This document shows positions 1 to 7,382 of a DNA stretch of 12,399 nucleotides, one piece after another. The translations under genes were made by a program, and so were the position numbers. This DNA is from M3007 sp964589365 (GTDB taxonomy: Bacteria; Bacteroidota; Bacteroidia; Chitinophagales; Saprospiraceae). The notes beneath the pieces were generated by a model. The model saw only the letters and a program-made list of their open reading frames with translations, searched no databases and was not told the origin of the DNA. The DNA is taken from positions 1 through 12,399 of the forward strand of contig CAZPTQ010000157.1 of NCBI GenBank assembly GCA_964589365.1. The letters are read 5' to 3'. Every line of letters begins with the position of its first letter. The first letter of the stretch is position 1.

Positions 1-1770
1 ACCCTCCTGCCCGCCCAAGAAGTTTTTCAAAAAACCTACGACCATTTTTTCACCGATCGCGCCAATGCCCTGGAAGTATTGCCCAATGGCAACATCGTGT
101 TGGCGGGCGCAACGGCATTGCAAAACAGCAGTCAGCAGAATATGCAAGTGCTGATGCTCAACAAAATGGGCGAAATACTCTGGTCAAAAACCTACTCGAA
201 TGGTCCGCGTACAGAAGCAATGGATATCATGCGCAGTTCCGACGGCAATCTTTTGGTGGCGTTCGATGCCTTCAACGCAAGCGGCGAAGCCAAGGCGAGT
301 TGGATGAAAATCACTCCCGCAGATGGCTCGGTCGTATGGAGTCGTCGCGCCATACCGAGTTGCCGCCTGCCAAAAATCTCTCGCCTCCTGGATGGCTACT
401 TGCTTACCGGCGATTTTGTGATTTCGTCCACAAATCGCGACGCAATGGCCGTAAAAATCAATGAAAATGGTGATGTGGTGTGGTATAAAATTTTTGGCGA
501 GCCAGGGTATGAACAATTGGGCGAATGCTGGCAGGATCAGATGGGATTCATCCATTGTAGCGGCTATCACATCGAAATCAATGAATCTCAGGGCATTTAC
601 GCTCGTTTTAATTCCGTTGGGGATATGCCAGCGCCTATCCAACGCTATTCCATTGGCAGCAACACCGACCTGCTAAGCCATATTGCACCACTCGAAAACG
701 GTGGGCTTATGTTTGCCGGGAATTCTCAAGGTTTTGACGACGATTTTGCCCGTGCCTGGACGCTTACGACCGATCTCGATGGCAATTTGAAAACTTCCTA
801 CACGTATGGGATTGACAATAAACATATCGGCGTTACGGACTTGATCACCCTTCCAGGCGACCAATTCGTACTAAGTCTTGGCAGGCCTTCTCCTAGCGGT
901 ACTCCCGCCACCATGATCAAAATCAATGCGCTAAATGATATGCTATGGCAAAATACCTACAAAGGCGAGGGTACAGGCAACGTTCTTTGGCAAGTAAAAC
1001 CCCATGGTGACGGTTTTGCCGCTGTGGGCACCAATACCGCGGGCAACCAAAACAACTTTTTCTTGGCAAAAACTGATTGGAAAGGAGTTGCAGGAGATTG
1101 CTGCCCAATTGCCTCCGGTCTGAAACGCGAAACGGTGGTGCCAGAGCAAACGGCCTTTGTCCCCGACGAAACGACAGGCTTTTTGGCCCAAAACGCTATT
1201 CTAACCGTAGCAGACGCAGCCCTTGTCACGAATACTATTTGTTTGCCGATTGACCTGGATTTTGAGATAGCCGATAGTACACTTTGCCCCGGCGAATGCA
1301 CCCAGCTTACCCTGATTGACAATATTGCTGGTGTAAATTATTCCCTCAGTATAGAAGGCGCGGAGCCTGACCCTACTGAACCGGGTCGAATTTGCCATAC
1401 GAATGGGGGACGCATCGTGGTGACTCGAAAGGGGAAATTCAATGGCTGCGACAACGAACTTTCAAAAATTGTAGAAATAGGAGCAAAAGAGGATGTTTTT
1501 CCCAATGCCTTCACCCCTAACGGCGACGGAGCGAACGATGTCTTCCGCCCTGTTTTCCCCTGTGAAGTGATCTTTTCTAACCTGAAAGTCTTCTCGCGCT
1601 GGGGGGAGTTGGTATTTGAAACTAATGAGCCGCTAACAGGCTGGGATGGCCGAATCAATGGCCTTGACGCCCCTTCAGATGTATATGTTTGGCGGGTGGA
1701 GTATGAGGCGATTCGCTCCGGAGAGCAATTGCATTTTGTGGAGAAGGGCGGGGTTACCTTGTTACGTTGA
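1..1770 (+). CDS. T9SS-sorted secreted beta-repeat protein (5' partial)
   Basis: The frame is open from base 1, and its first residues (QEVFQKTYDHF) already fit the repeat pattern, so the gene begins outside the window and the TTG at 79 is not a real start. 589 residues are visible. The first ~365 hold about six or seven repeats of the form 'DG.xLLAG ... KxxxxGxxxWxxxY', the bladed beta-propeller-like repeat common in Bacteroidota cell-surface proteins. A Cys-containing linker follows (CPGEC, GRICH, NGCDN). The last ~90 residues (nt ~1490-1767) are a CHU_C / gliding-motility-associated C-terminal domain: FPNAFTPNGDGANDVFRP, then FSRWGELVFE, GWDGR and VYVWRVEY. In known proteins this type-B domain directs export through the type IX secretion system and attachment to the cell surface or release. 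The ligand or role of the repeat part is unknown. The gene converges with the next one, 39 bp away. Confidence 0.9.
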   Translation, partial: TLLPAQEVFQKTYDHFFTDRANALEVLPNGNIVLAGATALQNSSQQNMQVLMLNKMGEILWSKTYSNGPRTEAMDIMRSSDGNLLVAFDAFNASGEAKASWMKITPADGSVVWSRRAIPSCRLPKISRLLDGYLLTGDFVISSTNRDAMAVKINENGDVVWYKIFGEPGYEQLGECWQDQMGFIHCSGYHIEINESQGIYARFNSVGDMPAPIQRYSIGSNTDLLSHIAPLENGGLMFAGNSQGFDDDFARAWTLTTDLDGNLKTSYTYGIDNKHIGVTDLITLPGDQFVLSLGRPSPSGTPATMIKINALNDMLWQNTYKGEGTGNVLWQVKPHGDGFAAVGTNTAGNQNNFFLAKTDWKGVAGDCCPIASGLKRETVVPEQTAFVPDETTGFLAQNAILTVADAALVTNTICLPIDLDFEIADSTLCPGECTQLTLIDNIAGVNYSLSIEGAEPDPTEPGRICHTNGGRIVVTRKGKFNGCDNELSKIVEIGAKEDVFPNAFTPNGDGANDVFRPVFPCEVIFSNLKVFSRWGELVFETNEPLTGWDGRINGLDAPSDVYVWRVEYEAIRSGEQLHFVEKGGVTLLR

Positions 1771-1777
1771 GTATCCA

Positions 1778-1808
1778 GATTTTACAACTTTTTAAAAGTT
1801 GTCAAATC
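1778..1808. terminator. Hairpin between convergent genes, probably bidirectional terminator
   Basis: GATTT-t-ACAACTT / TTTAA loop / AAGTTGT-c-AAATC forms a 7-bp inner and 5-bp outer stem separated by one mismatch. It fills the 39-bp gap between two convergent stop codons. The arms are A/T-rich, so each strand presents U-rich RNA, but there is no long separate U-tract. Confidence 0.6.
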
Positions 1809-1809
1809 T

Positions 1810-3039
1810 CTACCGCTCTAATTCCGGGTAGCGCTTAAGTTGCAGTTCGAGGATGGCATCTGCTGTGGAGAAGTCGGCAAGGCGGCGGTAGAAGTAGTTC
1901 TGGGCGTTTTTGAACGTTAGATTGATCTCTTCTCGTTTGACATGAGCTTGCTCCAGAACAACCTCTATCTGCGTTTCAGCATACCGATGTGCATGGCCAC
2001 TCTTTTGGTAAATACGAGCCACGAGGCCAAGCCAGGCACACACGCGCTTGTCTTCCACCCAGTCAGGCTCTCGAGCAGCGATGACTTTTCGCACACGGTC
2101 TCCAAGTTTGCGCGACGCAACGACAGAGGCTTGCATATAACCTTCCTGAAGGGCTGAATCGCCCAGTGTGTACACATCCCGTGAAACCCCATCTATTTGG
2201 GATAGCTTTTCGATGGCATTCATGACGGTGGGCAGGTCTTTCCGAATGACTGCGCACACGCCTACCTCTTTGATGCTGCTGCTGATGATGGTTTTAAAAT
2301 AAGATTTGTCTTCGCCGTTTCCAATACGCCGTTGCCCTTGGTTGAATGCAAACGAAAGCACTTCGAGTGCTTTTTTCATGTTCTCCGCATTTGTTTTTTC
2401 AAGGCTATTGGTCACGCTTGGGCCTACGGTTTTTTCTACAATGTCGCCAATGGCCTTGTTGATTGCTTCTGGTTTTGAGCCTGCTACACTCAAAATATCT
2501 TCAATAAGTTGGCCTATACAGTCAAGAAATGCGTTTTTGATAGACCCATTCGGCAGTTCCACGGCCAAAAGCCCCAGATCTTCAAGGTCTTCTTTTTTTA
2601 TTTCCTGCTTTTCTTTAAAATAGGATAGTGCGCTGTCTGAAATTTTTTTTGACAACTGCTTACCAATATGCTGCGAGGTTTGGAATTTCCAAATGAGGTG
2701 CATGTGACCGATCAAAAGAATCAGGAAGGTCATTCCAAAAATCAAGTATGCCAAAAAATCATTCCCCGGGCCATATTCTTCTATCCCACAGACTTTAGGG
2801 TTGACCATCCAAAGCAACATCACAATAAGTATTATTTGGATTGTAAAAACCTGATGTGACCTGCGCATAAGCCGCTTGTTGTACACATTGCGCAGTGCTT
2901 CCGGGATGAATGTCTGAAAGATAAGGGCGGGTACGCCCATGATAAACACGGCATAAGTGATCGCGATGCCAATGGCTGCTGATACCCATTCACCGCTTAG
3001 TCCAAGATGAAACCAGTCAAAAAGGAGAATGCTGGTCAT
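1810..3039 (-). CDS. Three-TM membrane protein with long helical cytoplasmic tail, third gene of two-component operon
   Basis: I do not recognise the family. The 409-aa product has three hydrophobic helices near the N-terminus (about residues 20-43, 63-80 and 94-117). The rest, about 290 residues, is soluble, charged and mostly helical, rich in Glu, Lys, Leu and Ala, without an evident catalytic motif; the last ~100 residues (from ~EPDWVEDKR to the end) read like TPR-style helical pairs. The first helix has no cleavage site, so it is probably an inner-membrane protein with the tail in the cytoplasm. Its ATG overlaps the stop of the receiver gene (ATGA, 3036-3039), which implies translational coupling and fixes the start. 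Context suggests that it is the output or partner of the kinase/receiver pair, a role inferred only from the coupling. Other possibilities are a membrane anchor or a sensor feeding the cytoplasmic kinase. Confidence 0.8.
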   Translation of the reverse strand: MTSILLFDWFHLGLSGEWVSAAIGIAITYAVFIMGVPALIFQTFIPEALRNVYNKRLMRRSHQVFTIQIILIVMLLWMVNPKVCGIEEYGPGNDFLAYLIFGMTFLILLIGHMHLIWKFQTSQHIGKQLSKKISDSALSYFKEKQEIKKEDLEDLGLLAVELPNGSIKNAFLDCIGQLIEDILSVAGSKPEAINKAIGDIVEKTVGPSVTNSLEKTNAENMKKALEVLSFAFNQGQRRIGNGEDKSYFKTIISSSIKEVGVCAVIRKDLPTVMNAIEKLSQIDGVSRDVYTLGDSALQEGYMQASVVASRKLGDRVRKVIAAREPDWVEDKRVCAWLGLVARIYQKSGHAHRYAETQIEVVLEQAHVKREEINLTFKNAQNYFYRRLADFSTADAILELQLKRYPELER

Positions 3040-3488
3040 GATTTGTATAGGGCGTAGATAAAGTTGATAAAGTCCTTTTCGTCGTACGCGTGGGTTTTCA
3101 TTTTGTAATTCTGTTCAGGCAGGTTGATCGGCGGTACAAAGAGATCAGGGTTTTCTTCTTTTGTTTCGATGGTGAACACGCCATAACGGGTCTTGCTAAG
3201 GTGGTTGAATTTGCTATCCTGGTTTTCCTTGACCATTCGAAGCAGCACGGGGCCAAACTTGCGGTCTGCCTGTTCTGCGTAATCATTCCAAATGTCGTCT
3301 GGCCCGGCAGGATGTCGGAGGTCCATCAGCACCACATCGTATTCTTTTTCCCGGTCGGTGAGCAAGAAGTATGCTTCGGTGGCATCTCCCGCGAAATCAG
3401 ATTCGATCTCATCTTCCATGAGCAGGCTCATGCGCTTTTCAGCTAGGTCTTGGTTGAGGTTGTCGTCAACCCACAGCAATTTTATCAT
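3036..3488 (-). CDS. Stand-alone receiver-domain protein (atypical response regulator)
   Basis: 150 aa with no output domain. The receiver signature is visible: acidic pair D8-D9 after a hydrophobic strand (KLLWVDDN), phospho-acceptor D56 in YDVVLMDLR, and a probable conserved Lys at K131 (KTHAYDEKDF in place of the usual KPF). A Thr near residue 106 (GVFTIET) may be the switch residue. D56 to K131 spans 75 residues against roughly 50 in CheY-type receivers, so about 23 residues are inserted around alpha3-beta4 (HPAGPDDIWNDYAEQADRKFG and the following stretch). It is coupled by ATGA overlaps to the kinase gene upstream (3485-3488) and the membrane protein gene downstream (3036-3039). With no DNA-binding domain, it most likely acts by protein contact, perhaps on the downstream membrane protein. 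Confidence 0.88.
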   Translation of the reverse strand: MIKLLWVDDNLNQDLAEKRMSLLMEDEIESDFAGDATEAYFLLTDREKEYDVVLMDLRHPAGPDDIWNDYAEQADRKFGPVLLRMVKENQDSKFNHLSKTRYGVFTIETKEENPDLFVPPINLPEQNYKMKTHAYDEKDFINFIYALYKS

Positions 3489-5638
3489 GGTTGTTTAACA
3501 ATGGGTAATGTGATGAAGGCTTTTGTAATAAATGGGTGGGAATACACTTCAAGCGGGTTGCCAAAAGTTGGTTCAGAAGTAAGGCGTAAAGTACCGCCAT
3601 GTTTGGTGATAATATTGTGCGCATCGTAAAGGCCAATTCCTGTGCCAGAGCGCCCGCGGTCGTCGGCGATTTGACCGCGCTGCCCGAACTGGAAGATCAA
3701 ATCGTTCTCCAGCTCTTGGCGGCGGATGGCCACCCCCCAATTTTCTATGATGATTTCCATGGTGTCTGCTTTTTTGTCCACCCGAATATCTATGTATGGA
3801 GGGTTGTCGCCCCTTTTGCTCCAGCTGTACTTAATAGCATTGTGCAACAGGCAAGAAAAAGCGCGGTTGAGCGATGCTTTGTTGCAATTGACCATAACAT
3901 GCTCGTTTGGGTTGAGATGGTGCAAAATGGCAACTTTTCTAATGGAGGCAAATTCTTCCAAAAACTGCGTGGCGTCAAGCAGTATAGAAATGATGTTTTG
4001 AGGCTTAGCATCCTGCAATTCGGTTTCTTTCCGCCGCAAGTAGTCCCGGAAATAGTAAAATTCCGGGATACGCTCATTGAGCTCATCCAACGACAAGGAA
4101 AGCGAAGTGACCGTAGTGAGCCGCAAAATCTCATCTACTTCTGTACGGACACTTTTGAGCAGTTCGCGCGGTAGGCCCGTTTTTTTGAGCGCATCGAGGG
4201 CGTTGCGCATTTCAATCATGTTGCGTCGCGCCCAGGAGGCGTTGTCTTTTTCGCGTTCCATCTGCTTTTCGGTAAGCCTGCGCCATGGTTTGCGGATGCG
4301 CTCAAAAAAATCTTCGTTTACCCCTCGTTCTGCTCCCGTTTTTTCCAGCTCTGTCAGGAGCGAACCAAGGCGTTTTATATGTCCACTGAGCTGATTGGCA
4401 GTAATACTCCGGTCTATATGCTTCTCATTTGCCATTACATCGTAGCCATGTGCTTTTATCAACATGCCCATCGTATCGCGCAGGCCATTTACAGTGGCAA
4501 TGTAAGTGTGCAGAAGCGCACCAAAATCAGCCTCAAGGATGCGCAATTGCTTTCCTACATGATCAGTCAGGTCGTATGCCACCCCAACACGCAAGCGGCG
4601 GTTTTCGCCGGGCATATAGCGCACATTGGTCACGATGTTGTGTTTTTTGCCGTGGACATCTTTCATGTCCAAAAAATAGTCCAGGAGCGGCAAATCATTT
4701 TCAGCGGCTTCGTCCAACGCCTTTTTAAAGTCAGCGTAAACGGCCGGGCTAACATGAAACTCATTGATCGGGCGGCCAATGATCTCTTCCTCAGTTTGAA
4801 ATCCGTAAATGTGCGCAAAGGCTTCGTTGGCTCTGGAAAAAATCTCTTCGCCCTCCGCATTGGTGGTCACCATAAAAAGGCCAACAGGTACGTCTTTGGC
4901 GATGATGTCGAAGGTTACATCCCTGATAACACCTTTTGCTCTTGTGATCAAACCGGTTTCGTCGGGTACTGCAAGGCAGTGCATATTTACGATCACCATT
5001 GCACCGCCTTTACTGCGCAACTTAAGTCTTCTATTGTGCAAGTGTTGAGTGCTGAGCAATTCGTCACGAAGGGTTTTGACTTGGCCGGCTTCCCAAAAAA
5101 GTTCGCTTACAGGCTTCCCAAATAGCGCGTTCTTGTCGGTGTAGTTAAGTATCTCAGCGGTTTTTGCATTGCAGCTGGTTATAGAAAACAGTTCATCCAA
5201 TTCAAAAAAGCCAGCGTCAAAGGTGTCTTCGAATTCGGCGAACCATTCCACGTCGGTCATGCTGCTGGTGATGTTCAACATTGCTGCCAGATGGCCGTTG
5301 TTCGGATCAAAAAATGGCAGTGTAGACAGGCGGCTTTTGCGCTGTTCGCTGCCAACCTTTAAACGAATAGTGATGTTGTTATGCCATTCGCCGGGTGGAC
5401 TATGTCGCAATTTGCGCAGCACTTGTTCGCGCTCCCTGGAATCTTCATAAAAATTTTGGATATTGATACCTTCCAAGTCTAGTTCTTGGGGCATCGCAAA
5501 AAACTCCCGTGCCGCCTTATTGGCCAAGAATATTGTACCATCAGAAAGCGTGGCATGAACCGGGAAAGGCAGGCCACTTATTTGCTCATAAGCAGCCCGA
5601 ACCTGTTCCAAAAGGGCGGGGGACAAGGTGGGATTCAT
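3485..5638 (-). CDS. Cytoplasmic multi-PAS sensor histidine kinase-like protein, H-box not evident
   Basis: 717 aa, no signal peptide and no TM segment. Three PAS-like modules are seen at about residues 10-125, 130-245 and 248-360; the third is the clearest (NEAFAHIYGF, IIGRPINEF, then GVAYDLTDH). A long helical region follows (about 365-560), then a HATPase_c domain with N-box LLHNAIKYS (N600), a G1-like ENWG (D of DxGxG replaced), an F-box-like FQFGQRG and G2 GTGIGL (665-670). From about residue 421 to 572, where a DHp H-box should lie, there is no histidine. The nearest candidate is H377 in LLHTYIATVNGLRD, just after the third PAS and over 220 residues before N600. It should sense an intracellular signal and pass phosphate to the receiver encoded by the next gene (4-nt overlap). 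The ATG at 5638 is the first in frame; no Shine-Dalgarno is visible. Confidence 0.88.
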   Translation of the reverse strand: MNPTLSPALLEQVRAAYEQISGLPFPVHATLSDGTIFLANKAAREFFAMPQELDLEGINIQNFYEDSREREQVLRKLRHSPPGEWHNNITIRLKVGSEQRKSRLSTLPFFDPNNGHLAAMLNITSSMTDVEWFAEFEDTFDAGFFELDELFSITSCNAKTAEILNYTDKNALFGKPVSELFWEAGQVKTLRDELLSTQHLHNRRLKLRSKGGAMVIVNMHCLAVPDETGLITRAKGVIRDVTFDIIAKDVPVGLFMVTTNAEGEEIFSRANEAFAHIYGFQTEEEIIGRPINEFHVSPAVYADFKKALDEAAENDLPLLDYFLDMKDVHGKKHNIVTNVRYMPGENRRLRVGVAYDLTDHVGKQLRILEADFGALLHTYIATVNGLRDTMGMLIKAHGYDVMANEKHIDRSITANQLSGHIKRLGSLLTELEKTGAERGVNEDFFERIRKPWRRLTEKQMEREKDNASWARRNMIEMRNALDALKKTGLPRELLKSVRTEVDEILRLTTVTSLSLSLDELNERIPEFYYFRDYLRRKETELQDAKPQNIISILLDATQFLEEFASIRKVAILHHLNPNEHVMVNCNKASLNRAFSCLLHNAIKYSWSKRGDNPPYIDIRVDKKADTMEIIIENWGVAIRRQELENDLIFQFGQRGQIADDRGRSGTGIGLYDAHNIITKHGGTLRLTSEPTFGNPLEVYSHPFITKAFITLPIVKQP

Positions 5639-5686
5639 CGTTTTCCGTGCTGTTTAAAGGCCGTACGAAATTGAATTTCGCAAATC

Positions 5687-5694
5687 CAAAAGTA
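5687..5694 (-). promoter_or_regulatory. Candidate -7 box (TACTTTTG) of the kinase operon
   Basis: On the minus strand TACTTTTG matches the Bacteroidota -7 consensus TAnnTTTG exactly. It lies 49 nt upstream of the kinase ATG, giving a leader of about 40 nt. No clear -33 TTTG is found at the usual distance, so this rests on one element. Confidence 0.4.
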
Positions 5695-5812
5695 TGAAGG
5701 TTTTTAATTTGTTCGAGACGTTTTCTCCGAAAACTTCATGTTTGTCATTTGTATTTTTAAACTAAAGACTTTAAAATCAATAAGTTGGAACTTAGGGGCA
5801 ATGGCTTATCGA

Positions 5813-5850
5813 GCCTGCCTCTGCCTACTGCAACTGCCTACTTCCTGCTA
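5813..5850 (+). repeat. Degenerate CTGCCT pyrimidine-rich repeat upstream of mazG
   Basis: Imperfect reiterations of CTGCCT/CTGCCTA (GCCTGCCT CTGCCTACTG CAACTGCCTACTT CCTGC) lie 37-74 nt before the mazG ATG. The stretch is open in the mazG frame, but its translation (Leu/Pro/Thr/Ser-rich) has no resemblance to MazG. It is best read as a low-complexity leader or promoter segment. A near-match to the -7 box, TATCTTCG (one mismatch to TAnnTTTG), sits at its end at 5849-5856 and may be the mazG promoter. Confidence 0.4.
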
Positions 5851-5886
5851 TCTTCGCCCATTCAAAGCCTCTCAGCCTCTCACGCA

Positions 5887-6672
5887 ATGAACACCCACCA
5901 ACAAAAACTCGAAGCTTTTAGCCGCCTGCTCACCATTATGGACGAGCTCCGGGAGCAATGCCCCTGGGACCGAAAACAGACCATTGAAAGCCTCCGAAAT
6001 CTCACCATCGAAGAAACCTATGAACTCGCCGATGCCATCCTCTCTGCCGATCTCGCCGGGGTGAAGGAAGAAATTGGAGACATCATGCTCCACATGGTTT
6101 TTTACGCCCGCATCGCTTCCGAACAAGGCGCGTGGGACATAGCCGATTCCCTTCATGCCATTTGCGATAAACTGATATCGCGACACCCTCACATCTACAG
6201 CGATCCCATAACCGGGAAGACAATCGAGGTAAACGGCGAAGAGGACGTGAAACGCAATTGGGAACAACTCAAACTCAAAGAGGGCAAGAAATCCATTTTG
6301 GAAGGTGTTCCTTCAGGTTTGCCGGCCATGGTGAAAGCCTATCGAATGCAGGAAAAAACCAAACAGGTTGGGTTTGAATGGGAAAATACCGAGCAAGTGT
6401 GGGCCAAAGTAGAAGAAGAAATCGGCGAACTGAAGGAGAATATTCAGAATAAAGCCCCGCAGCCTGATATCGAAGAAGAGTTTGGCGATGTGCTTTTTTC
6501 ACTCGTCAATTATGCCCGTTTTATAGGAGTGGATCCTGAAACTGCCCTTGAGCGTGTAAACCGAAAATTTAAAAAACGATTCGAACATATTGAACGCAAT
6601 GCCCCCAAACCATTGAAAGACATGACTTTGGCCGAAATGGATATACTGTGGGAGGAAGCAAAAACACTTTAG
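5887..6672 (+). CDS. mazG: Nucleoside triphosphate pyrophosphohydrolase MazG
   Basis: 261 aa, close to the usual length of full-size two-domain MazG (about 263 aa). It hydrolyses (d)NTPs to NMP and pyrophosphate in the cytoplasm, a nucleotide-pool cleaning role. The first MazG domain shows CPWDRKQTIESLRNLTIEE (25-43), ELADAI, and EEIGDIMLHMVFYARIA (61-77), with the EExxE/ExxD metal-binding acidic pattern. The second shows VEEEIGEL (175-182), EEEFGDVLFSLVNYAR (196-211), and the closing VNRKFKKRFEHIE. The linker has the family's KRNWEQLKLKEG and GLPAMVKAYRMQEK. The ATG at 5887 is preferred because homology begins there; an in-frame TTG at 5785 would add 34 residues unlike the family. The stop overlaps the stop of the convergent protease gene. 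Confidence 0.96.
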   Translation: MNTHQQKLEAFSRLLTIMDELREQCPWDRKQTIESLRNLTIEETYELADAILSADLAGVKEEIGDIMLHMVFYARIASEQGAWDIADSLHAICDKLISRHPHIYSDPITGKTIEVNGEEDVKRNWEQLKLKEGKKSILEGVPSGLPAMVKAYRMQEKTKQVGFEWENTEQVWAKVEEEIGELKENIQNKAPQPDIEEEFGDVLFSLVNYARFIGVDPETALERVNRKFKKRFEHIERNAPKPLKDMTLAEMDILWEEAKTL

Positions 6673-7328
6673 ACCGTCCGACTTTTTCTAAACAAACCGT
6701 TCAAATTCCAGAAAAACAGGAGCGCGGCAAGCCCCAGCCAAATATACATCCACACTTGGGCCGGGAACAATCCCACTACTTTTTCATACATCGCCAAATC
6801 GCTGCTCGGCCCTACATTGAAATCTTGGATGATGTATAACACTGCTGCCAAACCCAAGAACATCAGAACGTCCTGGTCAGCGCGGGTTCGAAGGGCAATA
6901 AACGCAAGTGAGAGCGCAAAAACCCACAAAATTCCAGTGCTCTCGAACGATTCGAACCATAGCACACTAACCAGACCCATAAATCCTGCCATCACCAACA
7001 AAGTAGCTTGTGCTAGATGGTGATGGCGTGCTCCAATGCGGAAAAGAATGTTTCCCAGTACCGCGCTGCCTAAATATCCGCCCATTAAGACAATACCAGG
7101 ACTACCGCCTCGTGTGGTGGTGTAGCCGCTCCCGTCAGCATTAATTTGTAATCCTTCCACTGAGCCGCCCGTCAGTATTGCGCCCATCGCATGACCAAAT
7201 TCGTGCAAAAAAGTGACGAGCAGGGTCACTGGATAAAGCAATAAAGCGCCGAACGAACCGCCCAAAAATTTGAGCAGCCCGTACACCAGAAGGATCGCAA
7301 AAACGCGAAAGTGAAGTTGTGTTTGCAT
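6669..7328 (-). CDS. M50B-like membrane-embedded zinc metalloprotease
   Basis: 219 aa with about five or six hydrophobic helices. The zinc motif HEFGH lies in the second hydrophobic segment (residues 42-46 from this start), followed by GAILTGGSVEGLQINADGSG and by GGYLGSAVLGN. A later YIIQDFNVGPSSDL may supply the third metal ligand. This order fits the Peptidase_M50B-like family, site-2-protease relatives of the inner membrane; the substrate is unknown. I chose the ATG at 7328. The upstream in-frame GTG at 7355 would add nine residues but lies inside a hairpin (7351-7371) that looks like a transcriptional stop. The gene ends by overlapping the mazG stop (6669-6672, TTAG on the plus strand), so there is no room for an intergenic terminator. 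Confidence 0.85.
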   Translation of the reverse strand: MQTQLHFRVFAILLVYGLLKFLGGSFGALLLYPVTLLVTFLHEFGHAMGAILTGGSVEGLQINADGSGYTTTRGGSPGIVLMGGYLGSAVLGNILFRIGARHHHLAQATLLVMAGFMGLVSVLWFESFESTGILWVFALSLAFIALRTRADQDVLMFLGLAAVLYIIQDFNVGPSSDLAMYEKVVGLFPAQVWMYIWLGLAALLFFWNLNGLFRKSRTV

Positions 7329-7350
7329 AAAAAAGCCACGTTTCAAAAGC

Positions 7351-7371
7351 GACACTTTTTAGGAAAGTGTC
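7351..7371 (-). terminator. 8-bp perfect hairpin between GH1 and M50B genes
   Basis: GACACTTT / TTAGG loop / AAAGTGTC is a perfect 8-bp stem with a 5-nt loop in the 54-bp gap between the two genes. On the minus strand it is followed within a few bases by CTTTTG. It could weakly terminate the GH1 transcript or act as a processing site; the U-tract is poor. Confidence 0.4.
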
Positions 7372-7382
7372 ATTTCTATGAT

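Noticed and set aside
79..81. TTG at 79 as the start of the secreted beta-repeat protein
   Set aside because: The frame stays open back to base 1 and the earlier residues already follow the repeat pattern, so the gene is truncated by the window edge.
4379..5125. 248-codon plus-strand ORF antisense to the PAS kinase gene
   Set aside because: The opposite strand carries clear PAS and kinase homology, and the antisense product shows no family features or plausible start signals.
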